40,674 nt of DNA, taken from NCBI GenBank assembly GCA_045632485.1, contig JAZQWT010000124.1, positions 1 through 40,674 on the forward strand. The letters are read 5' to 3'. The notes below the pieces were generated by a model. The model was given only the letters and a program-made list of their open reading frames with translations. It was not told the DNA's origin and made no database searches. Position numbers and translations under genes: made by a program. The first letter of the stretch is position 1. Each line of letters begins with the position of its first letter. The DNA is from SIG575 sp045632485 (lineage in GTDB: Bacteria; Bacillota; Clostridia; Oscillospirales; Acutalibacteraceae). Below are positions 30,815 through 38,682 of the stretch, piece by piece.

Positions 30815-31699
30815 TCAAGATTCTGCGACAATTTTTTCTTTTATTTTTTCCATATCTTCCCATAAAGGAGCAGTAACACAAATGCTTTTTCCGGTAACAG
30901 GATGAGTGAAAGTCATTTTTTCACAATGGAGGGCATGACGTCTGATTTCTTCATCTGCTTTGCCGTACATATCGTCACCTGTAAGAGGTGTACCGAGAGA
31001 CGCAAAATGAACTCTTATCTGGTGTGTTCTGCCTGTTTCCAGCTTCACGCGAAGAACAGACCTTTTATCATTGTGTGCCTCAACTGTATAATGTGTGACC
31101 GCTCTGTCCCCCTCATCCCCTACTGCACGCAGAGTTTTCATAGGGTCCGGACGATAAATGGGCTTATCAATTGTCCCGCTTTCAGTAAAAACGCCTTCTG
31201 TAATTGCGATATATTCCTTCTGTGTACCGTTTTCCGAAAGCCTTGAAGCAGCATAACCGTTAAGAGCAATCATCATAAGTCCTGACGTGCCTTTGTCAAG
31301 ACTGCCTACTGCTCTGAAAACAGAATCCTTATTTTTCTTCTGAAGATAACCCGTTACAACATTGGCAAGCGTATCTCCCTGATGGTTGTGTGTGGGGTGA
31401 ACCGCAATAAAGGGGCTTTTGTTTATTATGAGAATATCATCATCTTCGTAAATTATATCAAGTTCTCCGTCACGAGCTTCAGCTGTGCTCTCACCTTCAG
31501 GAATGTTGACTGTCAGCACATCACCTGTATGAATTCTGTCAATAGTCCTGATATGTTCTCCGTTTAAAAGTATTCCCTCGGGAAATGTTTTTAAACTCGC
31601 AACGAGTCTCGCAGAAAGTTTTGCCTGACCACGAAGATACCACAACACTTTATCGCCGTCGAAGTCCTCTTCTATTGTATAATCAATTCTTCTCATCAT
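30815..31699 (-). CDS. RluA-family RNA pseudouridine synthase
   Basis: A 294-residue enzyme. An S4-like RNA-binding part comes first (about residues 15-75, with LKTFPEGILLNGEHI). The catalytic domain has VGSLDKGTSGLMM, where Asp is the nucleophile of the family motif (usually RLDxxTSG; here Ser replaces Arg), and LETGRTHQIRVHFASLG. It isomerises uridines in rRNA or tRNA; which position cannot be told. Two ATG codons in tandem (31699 and 31696) follow GTGGGTGAAA. The promoter -10 box is only 13 bases upstream of the first ATG, so the mRNA leader would be very short. Loss of the usual Arg before LD is noteworthy but occurs in subfamilies. Confidence 0.9.
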   Translation of the reverse strand: MMRRIDYTIEEDFDGDKVLWYLRGQAKLSARLVASLKTFPEGILLNGEHIRTIDRIHTGDVLTVNIPEGESTAEARDGELDIIYEDDDILIINKSPFIAVHPTHNHQGDTLANVVTGYLQKKNKDSVFRAVGSLDKGTSGLMMIALNGYAASRLSENGTQKEYIAITEGVFTESGTIDKPIYRPDPMKTLRAVGDEGDRAVTHYTVEAHNDKRSVLRVKLETGRTHQIRVHFASLGTPLTGDDMYGKADEEIRRHALHCEKMTFTHPVTGKSICVTAPLWEDMEKIKEKIVAES

Positions 31700-31712
31700 T
31701 TTCACCCACGAC

Positions 31713-31741
31713 ATTATACCACTTTTATTATTCGCTAACAA
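31713..31741 (-). promoter_or_regulatory. Promoter of the pseudouridine synthase gene
   Basis: On the - strand: TTGTTA (31736-31741), 17 bases, TATAAT (31713-31718). Only 13 bases separate the -10 box from the first ATG. Confidence 0.6.
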
Positions 31742-31780
31742 TAAAACATAAAAAAATTAGTAAAAATTCTCAAAAAACTC

Positions 31781-31808
31781 TTGAAAAATCATATCATTGT
31801 GGTATCAT
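31781..31808 (+). promoter_or_regulatory. Promoter of the Gfo/isomerase operon
   Basis: TTGAAA (31781-31786), 16 bases, TATCAT (31803-31808), 50 bases upstream of the first gene. No clear catabolite-repression site was noticed. Confidence 0.5.
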
Positions 31809-31858
31809 TAAGACAAATATAAAAGCCTTACGGTTTTTAATTTTGGAGGTTTTAGATA

Positions 31859-32944
31859 ATGGAAAAGAAATTAAAAGTCGGAATCATCGGCTGCGGCGGT
31901 ATCGCTAACGGCAAACATATGCCCTCACTGCAGAAAATAAGTGACAAAGTTGAAATGGTTGCTTTCTGCGATATCATCGAAGAAAAAGCTGTAAATGCAG
32001 CAAAAAAATTCGGCACACCCGATGCTAAAGTTTATACTGATTATAAAGAACTTCTCAAAGACGAAACAATTGATGTTGTTCACGTTTGTACACCTAACCG
32101 TTCACACAGCTTCATTACTGTTGATTCACTCGAAGCAGGCAAACACGTAATGTGCGAAAAGCCTATGGCTAAAACTTACGAAGAAGCAAAGAAAATGCTT
32201 GAAGCTGCTCAGAGAACAGGCAAAAAGCTCACAATCGGTTATCAGTCACGTTGCAGGTCTGATTCGATTTACCTTAAGGAATGCTGCAAAAACGGCGAGC
32301 TCGGTGAAATTTATTTTGCAAAGGCTCACGCATTAAGAAGACGCGCTGTTCCCACATGGGGCGTTTTCCTCAACGAATACGAACAGGGCGGCGGACCTCT
32401 TATCGACATCGGCACACACGCACTTGACCTTACTCTCTGGATGATGGATAACTACAAACCCAGAATGGTTGTAGGTACTACATATAAAAAATTAGGTCAG
32501 CAGAAAGGCACAGCAAACGCATGGGGCGACTGGGACCCTGAAAAATTCACAGTTGAAGATTCTGCTTTCGGTTTTGTTGTTATGGAAAACGGTGCAACTA
32601 TCGTTCTTGAATCAAGCTGGGCACTCAATATCAGAAACCCCATTGAAGCATCAACAACTCTCTGTGGTACTAAGGGCGGTGCTGATATGCTTGACGGTCT
32701 TAAACTCAACTATGTTAAAAACAACCGTCAGGTTATCGAAGAACCCGACTTTGATGTAGGCGGTGTTGCTTTCTACGACGGTGAAAAAATGGATTGCTCT
32801 GAAGTTGAAGCCCGTCTTTGGATTGACGCTATTATCAACGATACAGAAGTTAACACAAAGCCTGAACAGGCTATCGTTGTTACACAGATTCTTGAAGCAA
32901 TTTACGAATCAGCAAAAACAGGTAAACCTGTATTTCTTGCATAA
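31859..32944 (+). CDS. Gfo/Idh/MocA-family oxidoreductase (first copy)
   Basis: A 361-residue NAD(P)-dependent dehydrogenase. The Rossmann motif is GIIGCGGIANGKHMPSL at residues 8-24, and the family motif CEKPMAK holds the catalytic Lys. The substrate domain has GGGPLIDIGTHALDLTLWMM, with the conserved Asp/His region. Members oxidise a hydroxyl of a sugar, sugar acid or inositol to a ketone, or work as redox-neutral glycosidases. GGAGG lies 9 bases before the ATG. It is the first gene of a four-gene operon with two barrel isomerases and another oxidoreductase; 15 bases separate it from the next gene. Confidence 0.92.
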   Translation: MEKKLKVGIIGCGGIANGKHMPSLQKISDKVEMVAFCDIIEEKAVNAAKKFGTPDAKVYTDYKELLKDETIDVVHVCTPNRSHSFITVDSLEAGKHVMCEKPMAKTYEEAKKMLEAAQRTGKKLTIGYQSRCRSDSIYLKECCKNGELGEIYFAKAHALRRRAVPTWGVFLNEYEQGGGPLIDIGTHALDLTLWMMDNYKPRMVVGTTYKKLGQQKGTANAWGDWDPEKFTVEDSAFGFVVMENGATIVLESSWALNIRNPIEASTTLCGTKGGADMLDGLKLNYVKNNRQVIEEPDFDVGGVAFYDGEKMDCSEVEARLWIDAIINDTEVNTKPEQAIVVTQILEAIYESAKTGKPVFLA

Positions 32945-32959
32945 TCGGGAGGTATTAAA

Positions 32960-33682
32960 ATGAAATTAGCAGTACAACTTTATTCTTTAAGAAATGACTA
33001 TACAGACGGTGAAGGATTCCTTAAAATCCTTGAAAAAGTAAAAGAAATCGGCTTTGAAGGCGTTGAATTTGCAGGCTTTGCAGGCGTTGAACCCGAAGTT
33101 ATCAAGGCAAAGCTTGACGAACTCGGACTTACAGCAGTAGGCTGTCATATGGGTCTTGACGATTTCAAGGAAGACAAAATCGACGAAACACTCCGCATTG
33201 CAAAAGTTCTCGGTATGAAATACGTTGGTATCGGCGGTGCTCCTCATTCAACTGAAGAAGACGTTAAAATCCTTAACGATGTTTACGCTTTCGCTAACAA
33301 GAAAGGTGAAGCTGACGGTATTAAATTCTATTATCACAACCATACTGAAGAATATGAAATTATGTTCGGCGACAGATATTGCATGGACGTAATTGCAGAC
33401 ACAGCTTTCCTTGAGGTTGACACTTACTGGAGCTTCTGCGGTGGTGCTGATAACTACAAATACATCACAGAAAACAAAGACAAGATCGTTCTTCTCCACA
33501 TCAAAGACGGTATCGACAGAAAGCCTACCGCTCTCGGCGAAGGTCAGAACGATTTGCTCACAGTTTTCAAAGCAGCAAAAGACATCGACATCGAATGGCT
33601 TGTGCTTGAAAACGATGACCCTGTTCCCACAGGCGTTGAAGATATTACAAGAAGCATGGCTTATTTCAAAGCTAATCTTTAA
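32960..33682 (+). CDS. Sugar phosphate isomerase/epimerase (short barrel)
   Basis: A 240-residue xylose-isomerase-like TIM barrel. Pieces include MKLAVQLYSLRNDYTDGEG at the start, VGCHMGLDD, FYYHNHTEEYE (metal or substrate His and Glu), FLEVDTYWSFCGG, VLLHIKDG and EWLVLENDDP. These line up with the Glu/Asp/His metal ligands of the AP-endonuclease-2 fold. GGGAGGT precedes the ATG. The neighbouring oxidoreductases suggest it rearranges or eliminates a keto-sugar intermediate (inference). Confidence 0.9.
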   Translation: MKLAVQLYSLRNDYTDGEGFLKILEKVKEIGFEGVEFAGFAGVEPEVIKAKLDELGLTAVGCHMGLDDFKEDKIDETLRIAKVLGMKYVGIGGAPHSTEEDVKILNDVYAFANKKGEADGIKFYYHNHTEEYEIMFGDRYCMDVIADTAFLEVDTYWSFCGGADNYKYITENKDKIVLLHIKDGIDRKPTALGEGQNDLLTVFKAAKDIDIEWLVLENDDPVPTGVEDITRSMAYFKANL

Positions 33683-33700
33683 TAAAGAGGTAATTTGAAA

Positions 33701-34666
33701 ATGAAACTTGGCGTTTTTACAACACTTTTAAGCAATAAATCCTTTGACGAGGCTTGTGCTTACTTCAAATCAAAGGGAATTGAAATGGTAGAAATCGGTT
33801 GTGGCGGATACCCCGGAAATGCTCATGCAAACCCTGATATTCTCCTTAACGACGAAAATGCTTTAAACGAATTCAAAGCAACTTTAGCTAAATATGATTT
33901 ACAGATAAGTGCCTTAAGCTGTCACGGCAACCCTGTTCACCCCAACAAGGAAATTGCTGCTGATTTCGACAAAGTTATCCGTGATACAATTCTCCTTGCA
34001 GAGAAGCTTGACATTCACCAGATTAACACATTCTCAGGCTGTCCCGGTGACTGGGAAGGTGCAAAATTCCCCAACTGGGTAACTTGCCCCTGGCCTAACG
34101 ATTTCGGAGAAATCCTTGAATGGCAGTGGAACGAAGTTCTTATCCCCTACTGGAAAGATCTTGTAGAATTCGCAAAGGCTCACGGCGTTAACAAGATTGC
34201 TCTTGAACTTCACCCCGGCTTCTGTGTTTATAACACAGAAACTCTCCTTAAACTCCGCGAAGCAGTAGGTCCTGAAATCGGCGCAAACTTTGACCCCAGC
34301 CACCTTATCTGGCAGGGAATGGAGCCTGTTGCCGCTATCAGAAAATTAGGCGATGCTATTTTCCACTTCCATGCAAAGGATACAAAAATCGACAAATACA
34401 ACACTGCAGTAAACGGTGTGCTTGATAACAAGCCTTACGGTGACGAAATCAACCGTTCATGGATTTTCCGCAGTGTGGGCTACGGCAACGATGCATCTTA
34501 CTGGAAAGATATTATCAGTAATCTCCGCCTTGTCGGTTACGATTACGCAATCAGCATTGAACACGAAGATAGCCTTATGAGCCAGGATGAAGGTCTTACA
34601 AAAGCAGTCGAGATGCTCAAAGACGTTCTTATCACACAGAGCACCGGAGAAATGTGGTGGGTATGA
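33701..34666 (+). CDS. Sugar phosphate isomerase/epimerase (long barrel)
   Basis: A 321-residue protein of the same superfamily as the previous gene but a different subfamily, with added loops: NTFSGCPGDWEGAKFPNW and a C-terminal STGEMWWV tail. Metal-site candidates lie in IALELHPGF, ANFDPSHLIWQG, FHFHAKD and ISIEHED. ATG at 33701 is preferred over TTG at 33695, because GAGG lies about 10 bases before the ATG but only about 4 before the TTG. It lies 18 bases behind the short barrel gene and 19 before the second oxidoreductase, all on one transcript. Confidence 0.9.
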   Translation: MKLGVFTTLLSNKSFDEACAYFKSKGIEMVEIGCGGYPGNAHANPDILLNDENALNEFKATLAKYDLQISALSCHGNPVHPNKEIAADFDKVIRDTILLAEKLDIHQINTFSGCPGDWEGAKFPNWVTCPWPNDFGEILEWQWNEVLIPYWKDLVEFAKAHGVNKIALELHPGFCVYNTETLLKLREAVGPEIGANFDPSHLIWQGMEPVAAIRKLGDAIFHFHAKDTKIDKYNTAVNGVLDNKPYGDEINRSWIFRSVGYGNDASYWKDIISNLRLVGYDYAISIEHEDSLMSQDEGLTKAVEMLKDVLITQSTGEMWWV

Positions 34667-34685
34667 CGCCACGGAGGTGTTAAAA

Positions 34686-35741
34686 ATGGCAGATAAAAAA
34701 TTTGGCTGGGGTTTAATCGGCTACGGCGGAATGGGTAACTACCATTTTGAAAAATTAAGCCTGCGTGACGATGTGGAAATTATCGGCACATATGACATAA
34801 ACCCTGAAAGATGTAAAATTGCAGAAGAAAAAGGGCTTCACGCTTTCAGCAGCGCAGATGAACTTCTGAACGATGACAGAATTGACTTTATCACTATTGC
34901 TACTCCTAACGAATTTCATAAAGATTATGCAATCCGTGCTATGGAAGCAGGAAAAGCAGTAATTTCAGAAAAGCCCGTTACAATGTCTTCCGAAGAACTT
35001 GATGAAATGATAAAATGCTCGGAAAGAACAGGTAAACTTTTCACAGTTCATCAGAACAGACGTTGGGACCCTGATTACCTCACAATCAAGAAAATTTACG
35101 ATACAAACAAGTTAGGCAGACTTTTCCGCTTTGAGCACAGAGTTCACGGTTCACGCGGTGTGCCCGGAGATTGGCGTAACAGACAGCCCGGCGGCGGTAT
35201 GCTTTACGATTGGGGTGTACATCTTCTTGACCAGATGCTTATAATGATGGGCGAGAGTAAAGTTATTTCAATTTACTCAACCCTGACCCACATTTCAAAC
35301 GATGAGGTTGACGACGGATTTACAGCTTTCATTAAATTTGACAATGATGCCGAATGGATTATTGAAGTTTCAACAAATAATTTCATCAGCCTTCCCCTCT
35401 GGTATGTGCTTGGTGAAAACGGTTCCGCTTCAATCAACGATTGGGATTTCAACGGAAAAATCAGTATGGTTACTGACTGGGAAAATAAAGATGCCGTTCC
35501 TGTTGTTGCAGGTGTTGGTCTTACAAAAACAATGGCTCCGAGAACTGACGACAGTATAAACGATTACGTTATGGAAATCGAAGACGGTAACTGGACCGAA
35601 TATTATAATAATATCCTTGATGTTCTCCAGGGTAAGGCAGAGCCTATCGTTACCCACGCACAGCAAAGACGACTTCTAAAACTCATCGAAAACATTTTCC
35701 GTTCAGCAGAAGAAAACAAAGTAATAGACGAAATATTTTAA
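34686..35741 (+). CDS. Gfo/Idh/MocA-family oxidoreductase (second copy)
   Basis: A 351-residue NAD(P)-dependent oxidoreductase. The Rossmann motif is GLIGYGGMGNYHFEKL near residues 9-24, the catalytic motif is SEKPVTM, and the substrate-domain block is GGGMLYDWGVHLLDQMLIMM. It differs strongly from the first copy, so the two are not a recent duplication and probably act at different steps. GGAGGTG precedes the ATG. It is the last gene of the operon, followed by a strong terminator. Confidence 0.92.
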   Translation: MADKKFGWGLIGYGGMGNYHFEKLSLRDDVEIIGTYDINPERCKIAEEKGLHAFSSADELLNDDRIDFITIATPNEFHKDYAIRAMEAGKAVISEKPVTMSSEELDEMIKCSERTGKLFTVHQNRRWDPDYLTIKKIYDTNKLGRLFRFEHRVHGSRGVPGDWRNRQPGGGMLYDWGVHLLDQMLIMMGESKVISIYSTLTHISNDEVDDGFTAFIKFDNDAEWIIEVSTNNFISLPLWYVLGENGSASINDWDFNGKISMVTDWENKDAVPVVAGVGLTKTMAPRTDDSINDYVMEIEDGNWTEYYNNILDVLQGKAEPIVTHAQQRRLLKLIENIFRSAEENKVIDEIF

Positions 35742-35745
35742 AAGC

Positions 35746-35786
35746 AGCCCCGATATACACTACGATATATCGGGGTTTATTTTATT
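35746..35786 (+). terminator. Terminator of the Gfo/isomerase operon
   Basis: 10-bp stem CCCCGATATA / TATATCGGGG (35748-35775), then TTTATTTTATT. Confidence 0.9.
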
Positions 35787-35789
35787 ATA

Positions 35790-35825
35790 CAAAAGCAAAA
35801 GGCTACCTTATATAAGGTAGCCTTT
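35790..35825 (-). terminator. Terminator of rpsT
   Basis: Perfect 28-base palindrome with arms AAAGGCTACCTTAT / ATAAGGTAGCCTTT (35798-35825), followed on the - strand by TTTGCTTTTG. Confidence 0.85.
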
Positions 35826-35842
35826 AAAGCTTTAATTAGCAA

Positions 35843-36097
35843 TTAGCCATTAACTTTCTTTGCGAGAGCTGATTTCTTTCTTGCAGCATTATTCTTGTGA
35901 AGAAGACCTTTAACTTCAGCCTGGTCAATCTTTTTGATAGCGTCTTTTACAAGAACGTCTTTATCAGCAGCGTTTGCAGCAATAGCAGCATTAGCCTTTT
36001 TGATAGCTGTTTTAAGAGCTGAGTTTCTTGCTTTGTTACGAGCTGTCTTTGTTTTTGTAACGATAACACGTTTTTTTGCGGACTTAATATTCGGCAT
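35843..36097 (-). CDS. rpsT: Ribosomal protein bS20
   Basis: An 84-residue basic helical protein that binds 16S rRNA in the small subunit. MPNIKSAKKRV at the start and GLLHKNNAARKKSAL near the end are diagnostic. ATG at 36097 follows the near-perfect site AAGGAGGTG. It is transcribed divergently from gpr, the arrangement found in Bacillus and many Clostridia. Confidence 0.98.
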   Translation of the reverse strand: MPNIKSAKKRVIVTKTKTARNKARNSALKTAIKKANAAIAANAADKDVLVKDAIKKIDQAEVKGLLHKNNAARKKSALAKKVNG

Positions 36098-36137
36098 TAC
36101 AGTTGCACCTCCTTGTAATTTGTCTGCACAGGTAGAT

Positions 36138-36166
36138 ATGATAGCACTTTTTTTCAAAAAATGCAA
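36138..36166 (-). promoter_or_regulatory. Promoter of rpsT
   Basis: On the - strand: TTGCAT (36161-36166), 17 bases, TATCAT (36138-36143). Confidence 0.55.
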
Positions 36167-36246
36167 GAGAAATCTTAAAAAAAACTGTTTTTTTTACGAA
36201 ATATATAACAATAATATAATTATAAGCAAAAAAAGGAAGTGAAACT

Positions 36247-37122
36247 ATGAATTTCCACACAGACCTTGCCCTTGAAAGGCAGGAAATTTCAGGCGCACAA
36301 AGCATAAACGGCATCTCTACGGAAACGGAAAACTTTGAAAAAGTGAAGGTAACACGTATTACGGTAGACACGGACGAAGGGGCTCAGATGCTGTCAAAGC
36401 CGAAAGGAAAATACGTTACCGTGCATATGCCCTCATTTTCTCTGGGCAATGAGCTTGACAAAGATGAACTTGCAATTCTCACAAAAGAAATCAGTTCTTT
36501 TCTGCCTGATGACGGCACGGTGCTTGTAGCAGGACTTGGTAATATGCAGATTACACCTGACGCATTAGGTCCTAAAGTCACGTCACACATTCTGGCAACA
36601 CGTCATATTTTCCGTGAGCTTGCCAGAATCCCCGGCCTTGAAAATCTCCGTCCCGTTGCTTCCGTTTCGCCCGGTGTTTTAGGTCAGACAGGCATTGAAA
36701 CAGGTGAAATTATCCGCGGTGTAACGGACAACATTAAGCCGTCTGCGGTAATTGTTATTGATGCCCTTGCTTCACGCAGTCTTTCTCATCTGGGCACAAC
36801 AATTCAGATTTGCGATACGGGAATCAGCCCCGGCTCAGGTGTAGGAAACAAGAGAAAACGTATTGACGAATCAACTCTCGGCACAAAGGTTATAAGCATT
36901 GGCATACCTACCGTTGTGGATGCTGTCACACTCGCTACTGATATTGCCGAAAAATCAGGCAACAGCCCTGACTGTTTTCTTCCCGAAAGCGAAAAAATGA
37001 TGGTCACTCCAAAAGAGATTGATTTGCTTATTGAACACGCCTCAAAATTTTTATCTATGGCAATAAACTGTGCTCTTCAACCGTCAGTTTCACCTGAGGA
37101 CATCTTCTCTCTTGTGTCATAA
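36247..37122 (+). CDS. gpr: Spore germination protease GPR
   Basis: A 291-residue aspartic-type endopeptidase that starts breakdown of small acid-soluble spore proteins (SASP) when a spore germinates. It is made as a zymogen in the forespore. The start FHTDLALERQE is the classic region around the processing site. GLGNMQITPDALGPKV, ASVSPGVLGQTGIET and DTGISPGSGVGNKRK are the conserved core. It is somewhat shorter than the Bacillus enzyme. GGAAGTGA precedes the ATG. It indicates that the organism sporulates. Expression should be forespore-specific; I could not assign a sigma-G promoter with confidence. Confidence 0.97.
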   Translation: MNFHTDLALERQEISGAQSINGISTETENFEKVKVTRITVDTDEGAQMLSKPKGKYVTVHMPSFSLGNELDKDELAILTKEISSFLPDDGTVLVAGLGNMQITPDALGPKVTSHILATRHIFRELARIPGLENLRPVASVSPGVLGQTGIETGEIIRGVTDNIKPSAVIVIDALASRSLSHLGTTIQICDTGISPGSGVGNKRKRIDESTLGTKVISIGIPTVVDAVTLATDIAEKSGNSPDCFLPESEKMMVTPKEIDLLIEHASKFLSMAINCALQPSVSPEDIFSLVS

Positions 37123-37135
37123 CCACGCAAAAAAG

Positions 37136-37163
37136 GAATATACTTGTATAAAGATGATATAAC
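37136..37163 (+). promoter_or_regulatory. Possible sigma-E promoter of spoIIP
   Basis: GAATAT (37136-37141), 14 bases, GATATAAC (37156-37163), compared with the sigma-E pattern of an ATA-containing -35 and CATACAAT-like -10 (5 of 8 match). spoIIP is sigma-E controlled in Bacillus. Confidence 0.35.
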
Positions 37164-37178
37164 AAAGAAGGTATATGT

Positions 37179-38288
37179 ATGAAAAACAAAGACTTCCAAA
37201 AACTATCTCTCCCCTTTTTTATAACCTGTGTAATGGTTGTAGTTATATGCACTGTAATGATAACAGAAATCGGCAATACCCGCTTCATATCAGCATGTGT
37301 ACGATATCTCATACCTGCCACCACACTGTCGGAAAAGCATAAAAGCCTTTCCTTCAGGCTGACTGACAGTTTAACGAACAAAAATAAAATTCACTCTGAC
37401 CGCAACGATTCATCTGACGAGGTTGACATCAGTAACCTTGCATATACTCCGCAGGATATAAAAAAGCTTATTGTTTCTGCCAAAGAAAATTATGACGAAA
37501 GTGAAAAAGGAGGAACAATAGTCCCGCAGATATACGGAGAATCTGCCTCCAATATGAAAGCCGGGAATGTGCTTATCAAAAACACAACAGGAAGAACTTT
37601 TGACATTGCCGAAACACTGAAGGCAGAATCACCCCTTAAGCCAATAAATAAAGACCAAATCAGTGTGTTGATTTTCCACACTCACACCACAGAAACATAT
37701 CAGATTCTTGACAAAACAGATTATCTTAAAGCTTTCTCACCTCGCACTGAAGACGAAAACCGAAATATGATTCGTGTAGGAAGAGAAATTGCAAGTCAGC
37801 TTGAGCAGGCAGGAATCGGTGTTATCCACGATACGCAGATTTATGACCGTCAATATTCAGGTGCATATGACCGTTCAGGAAAAGCAATTGACGAACATCT
37901 GAAAAAGCATCCCTCAATCCAGATAGTGCTTGACGTTCATCGCGACGCTATCCAGACCTCATCAACAACAAAGGTCAAACCTGTTACCACTATCGGCGGT
38001 AAAAAAGCTGCACAGATTATGATTATAACAGGATGTGAGGGAAACGGCGTTACAGATTTCCCCGACTGGGAATACAATCTGCGTTTCGCATTACGTCTGC
38101 AGAAAACTGCAGAAGATATGTACCCCACACTTATGAGACCGTTGTTTTTCTGCAACAGAAAATACAATATGTACAAAACGAAATGCTCAATACTGCTTGA
38201 AATGGGAAGCGACGGAAATACTCTTGACGAAGCCGCTTATTCAGGCAGACTTATAGGAAATGTGCTGGCAGAAATGCTGTCGGAATAA
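37179..38288 (+). CDS. spoIIP: Stage II sporulation protein P (peptidoglycan hydrolase)
   Basis: A 369-residue amidase/endopeptidase that, with SpoIID and SpoIIM, degrades peptidoglycan during engulfment. One N-terminal membrane segment spans about residues 11-30; the rest lies outside. A linker (about 60-165) leads to the catalytic domain with LIFHTHTTETY (zinc-binding His, Glu) and VLDVHRDA, plus the C-terminal LLEMGSDGNTLDEA. It follows gpr by 56 bases, the conserved gpr-spoIIP order. AAGAAGG is the ribosome site. Confidence 0.96.
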   Translation: MKNKDFQKLSLPFFITCVMVVVICTVMITEIGNTRFISACVRYLIPATTLSEKHKSLSFRLTDSLTNKNKIHSDRNDSSDEVDISNLAYTPQDIKKLIVSAKENYDESEKGGTIVPQIYGESASNMKAGNVLIKNTTGRTFDIAETLKAESPLKPINKDQISVLIFHTHTTETYQILDKTDYLKAFSPRTEDENRNMIRVGREIASQLEQAGIGVIHDTQIYDRQYSGAYDRSGKAIDEHLKKHPSIQIVLDVHRDAIQTSSTTKVKPVTTIGGKKAAQIMIITGCEGNGVTDFPDWEYNLRFALRLQKTAEDMYPTLMRPLFFCNRKYNMYKTKCSILLEMGSDGNTLDEAAYSGRLIGNVLAEMLSE

Positions 38289-38308
38289 AAATCGAAAGGA
38301 TGTAAAAA

Positions 38309-38635
38309 ATGCAATCTGTTATCAGAAAATACGTGATTCTCACCTCTGTTATACTCAGTATTACACTACTTGTAACAGGAATCATTAACGTAAATGAAGA
38401 AACCTCCTACGTTATCAGCGGAGAAAAAAATGAGGTTTTACGTGTTCAGTCCACAACCTCTGAAAGACTGCTGATAAGCACAGAGAATGAAACTCAGAAA
38501 GAAATATTCTCTGTTGATTCTGAAGAAACAAAAAAATTCGCAACTATCTTTCTCGCAGGCATACTCCCCTCTCCTTTCTCACAGATTGTGTGGGGAATCG
38601 GTGTCGGGCAAAATAATTCTGATAAAAAACAGTAA
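38309..38635 (+). CDS. Small membrane protein after spoIIP (YqxA position)
   Basis: A 108-residue protein. A membrane segment covers about residues 7-26 and a second hydrophobic stretch about 78-98 (FATIFLAGILPSPFSQIVWG); between them is a hydrophilic region rich in Ser, Thr and Glu. AAAGGATG precedes the ATG, 20 bases after the spoIIP stop, so it is in the same operon. In Bacillus the gene after spoIIP is yqxA, a small membrane protein of similar size; equivalence is inferred from position, not from sequence. A role in sporulation is likely but unproven. Confidence 0.7.
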   Translation: MQSVIRKYVILTSVILSITLLVTGIINVNEETSYVISGEKNEVLRVQSTTSERLLISTENETQKEIFSVDSEETKKFATIFLAGILPSPFSQIVWGIGVGQNNSDKKQ

Positions 38636-38640
38636 AAGAA

Positions 38641-38680
38641 AACGGCAACCAACCACGAGAGTTGATTGCCGTGTTTTTTT
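38641..38680. terminator. Bidirectional terminator of the spoIIP and LRR genes
   Basis: ACGGCAACCAAC pairs with GTTGATTGCCGT (one mismatch; 38642-38672). T7 follows on + and TTTTCTTTT on -. Confidence 0.85.
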
Positions 38681-38682
38681 GA

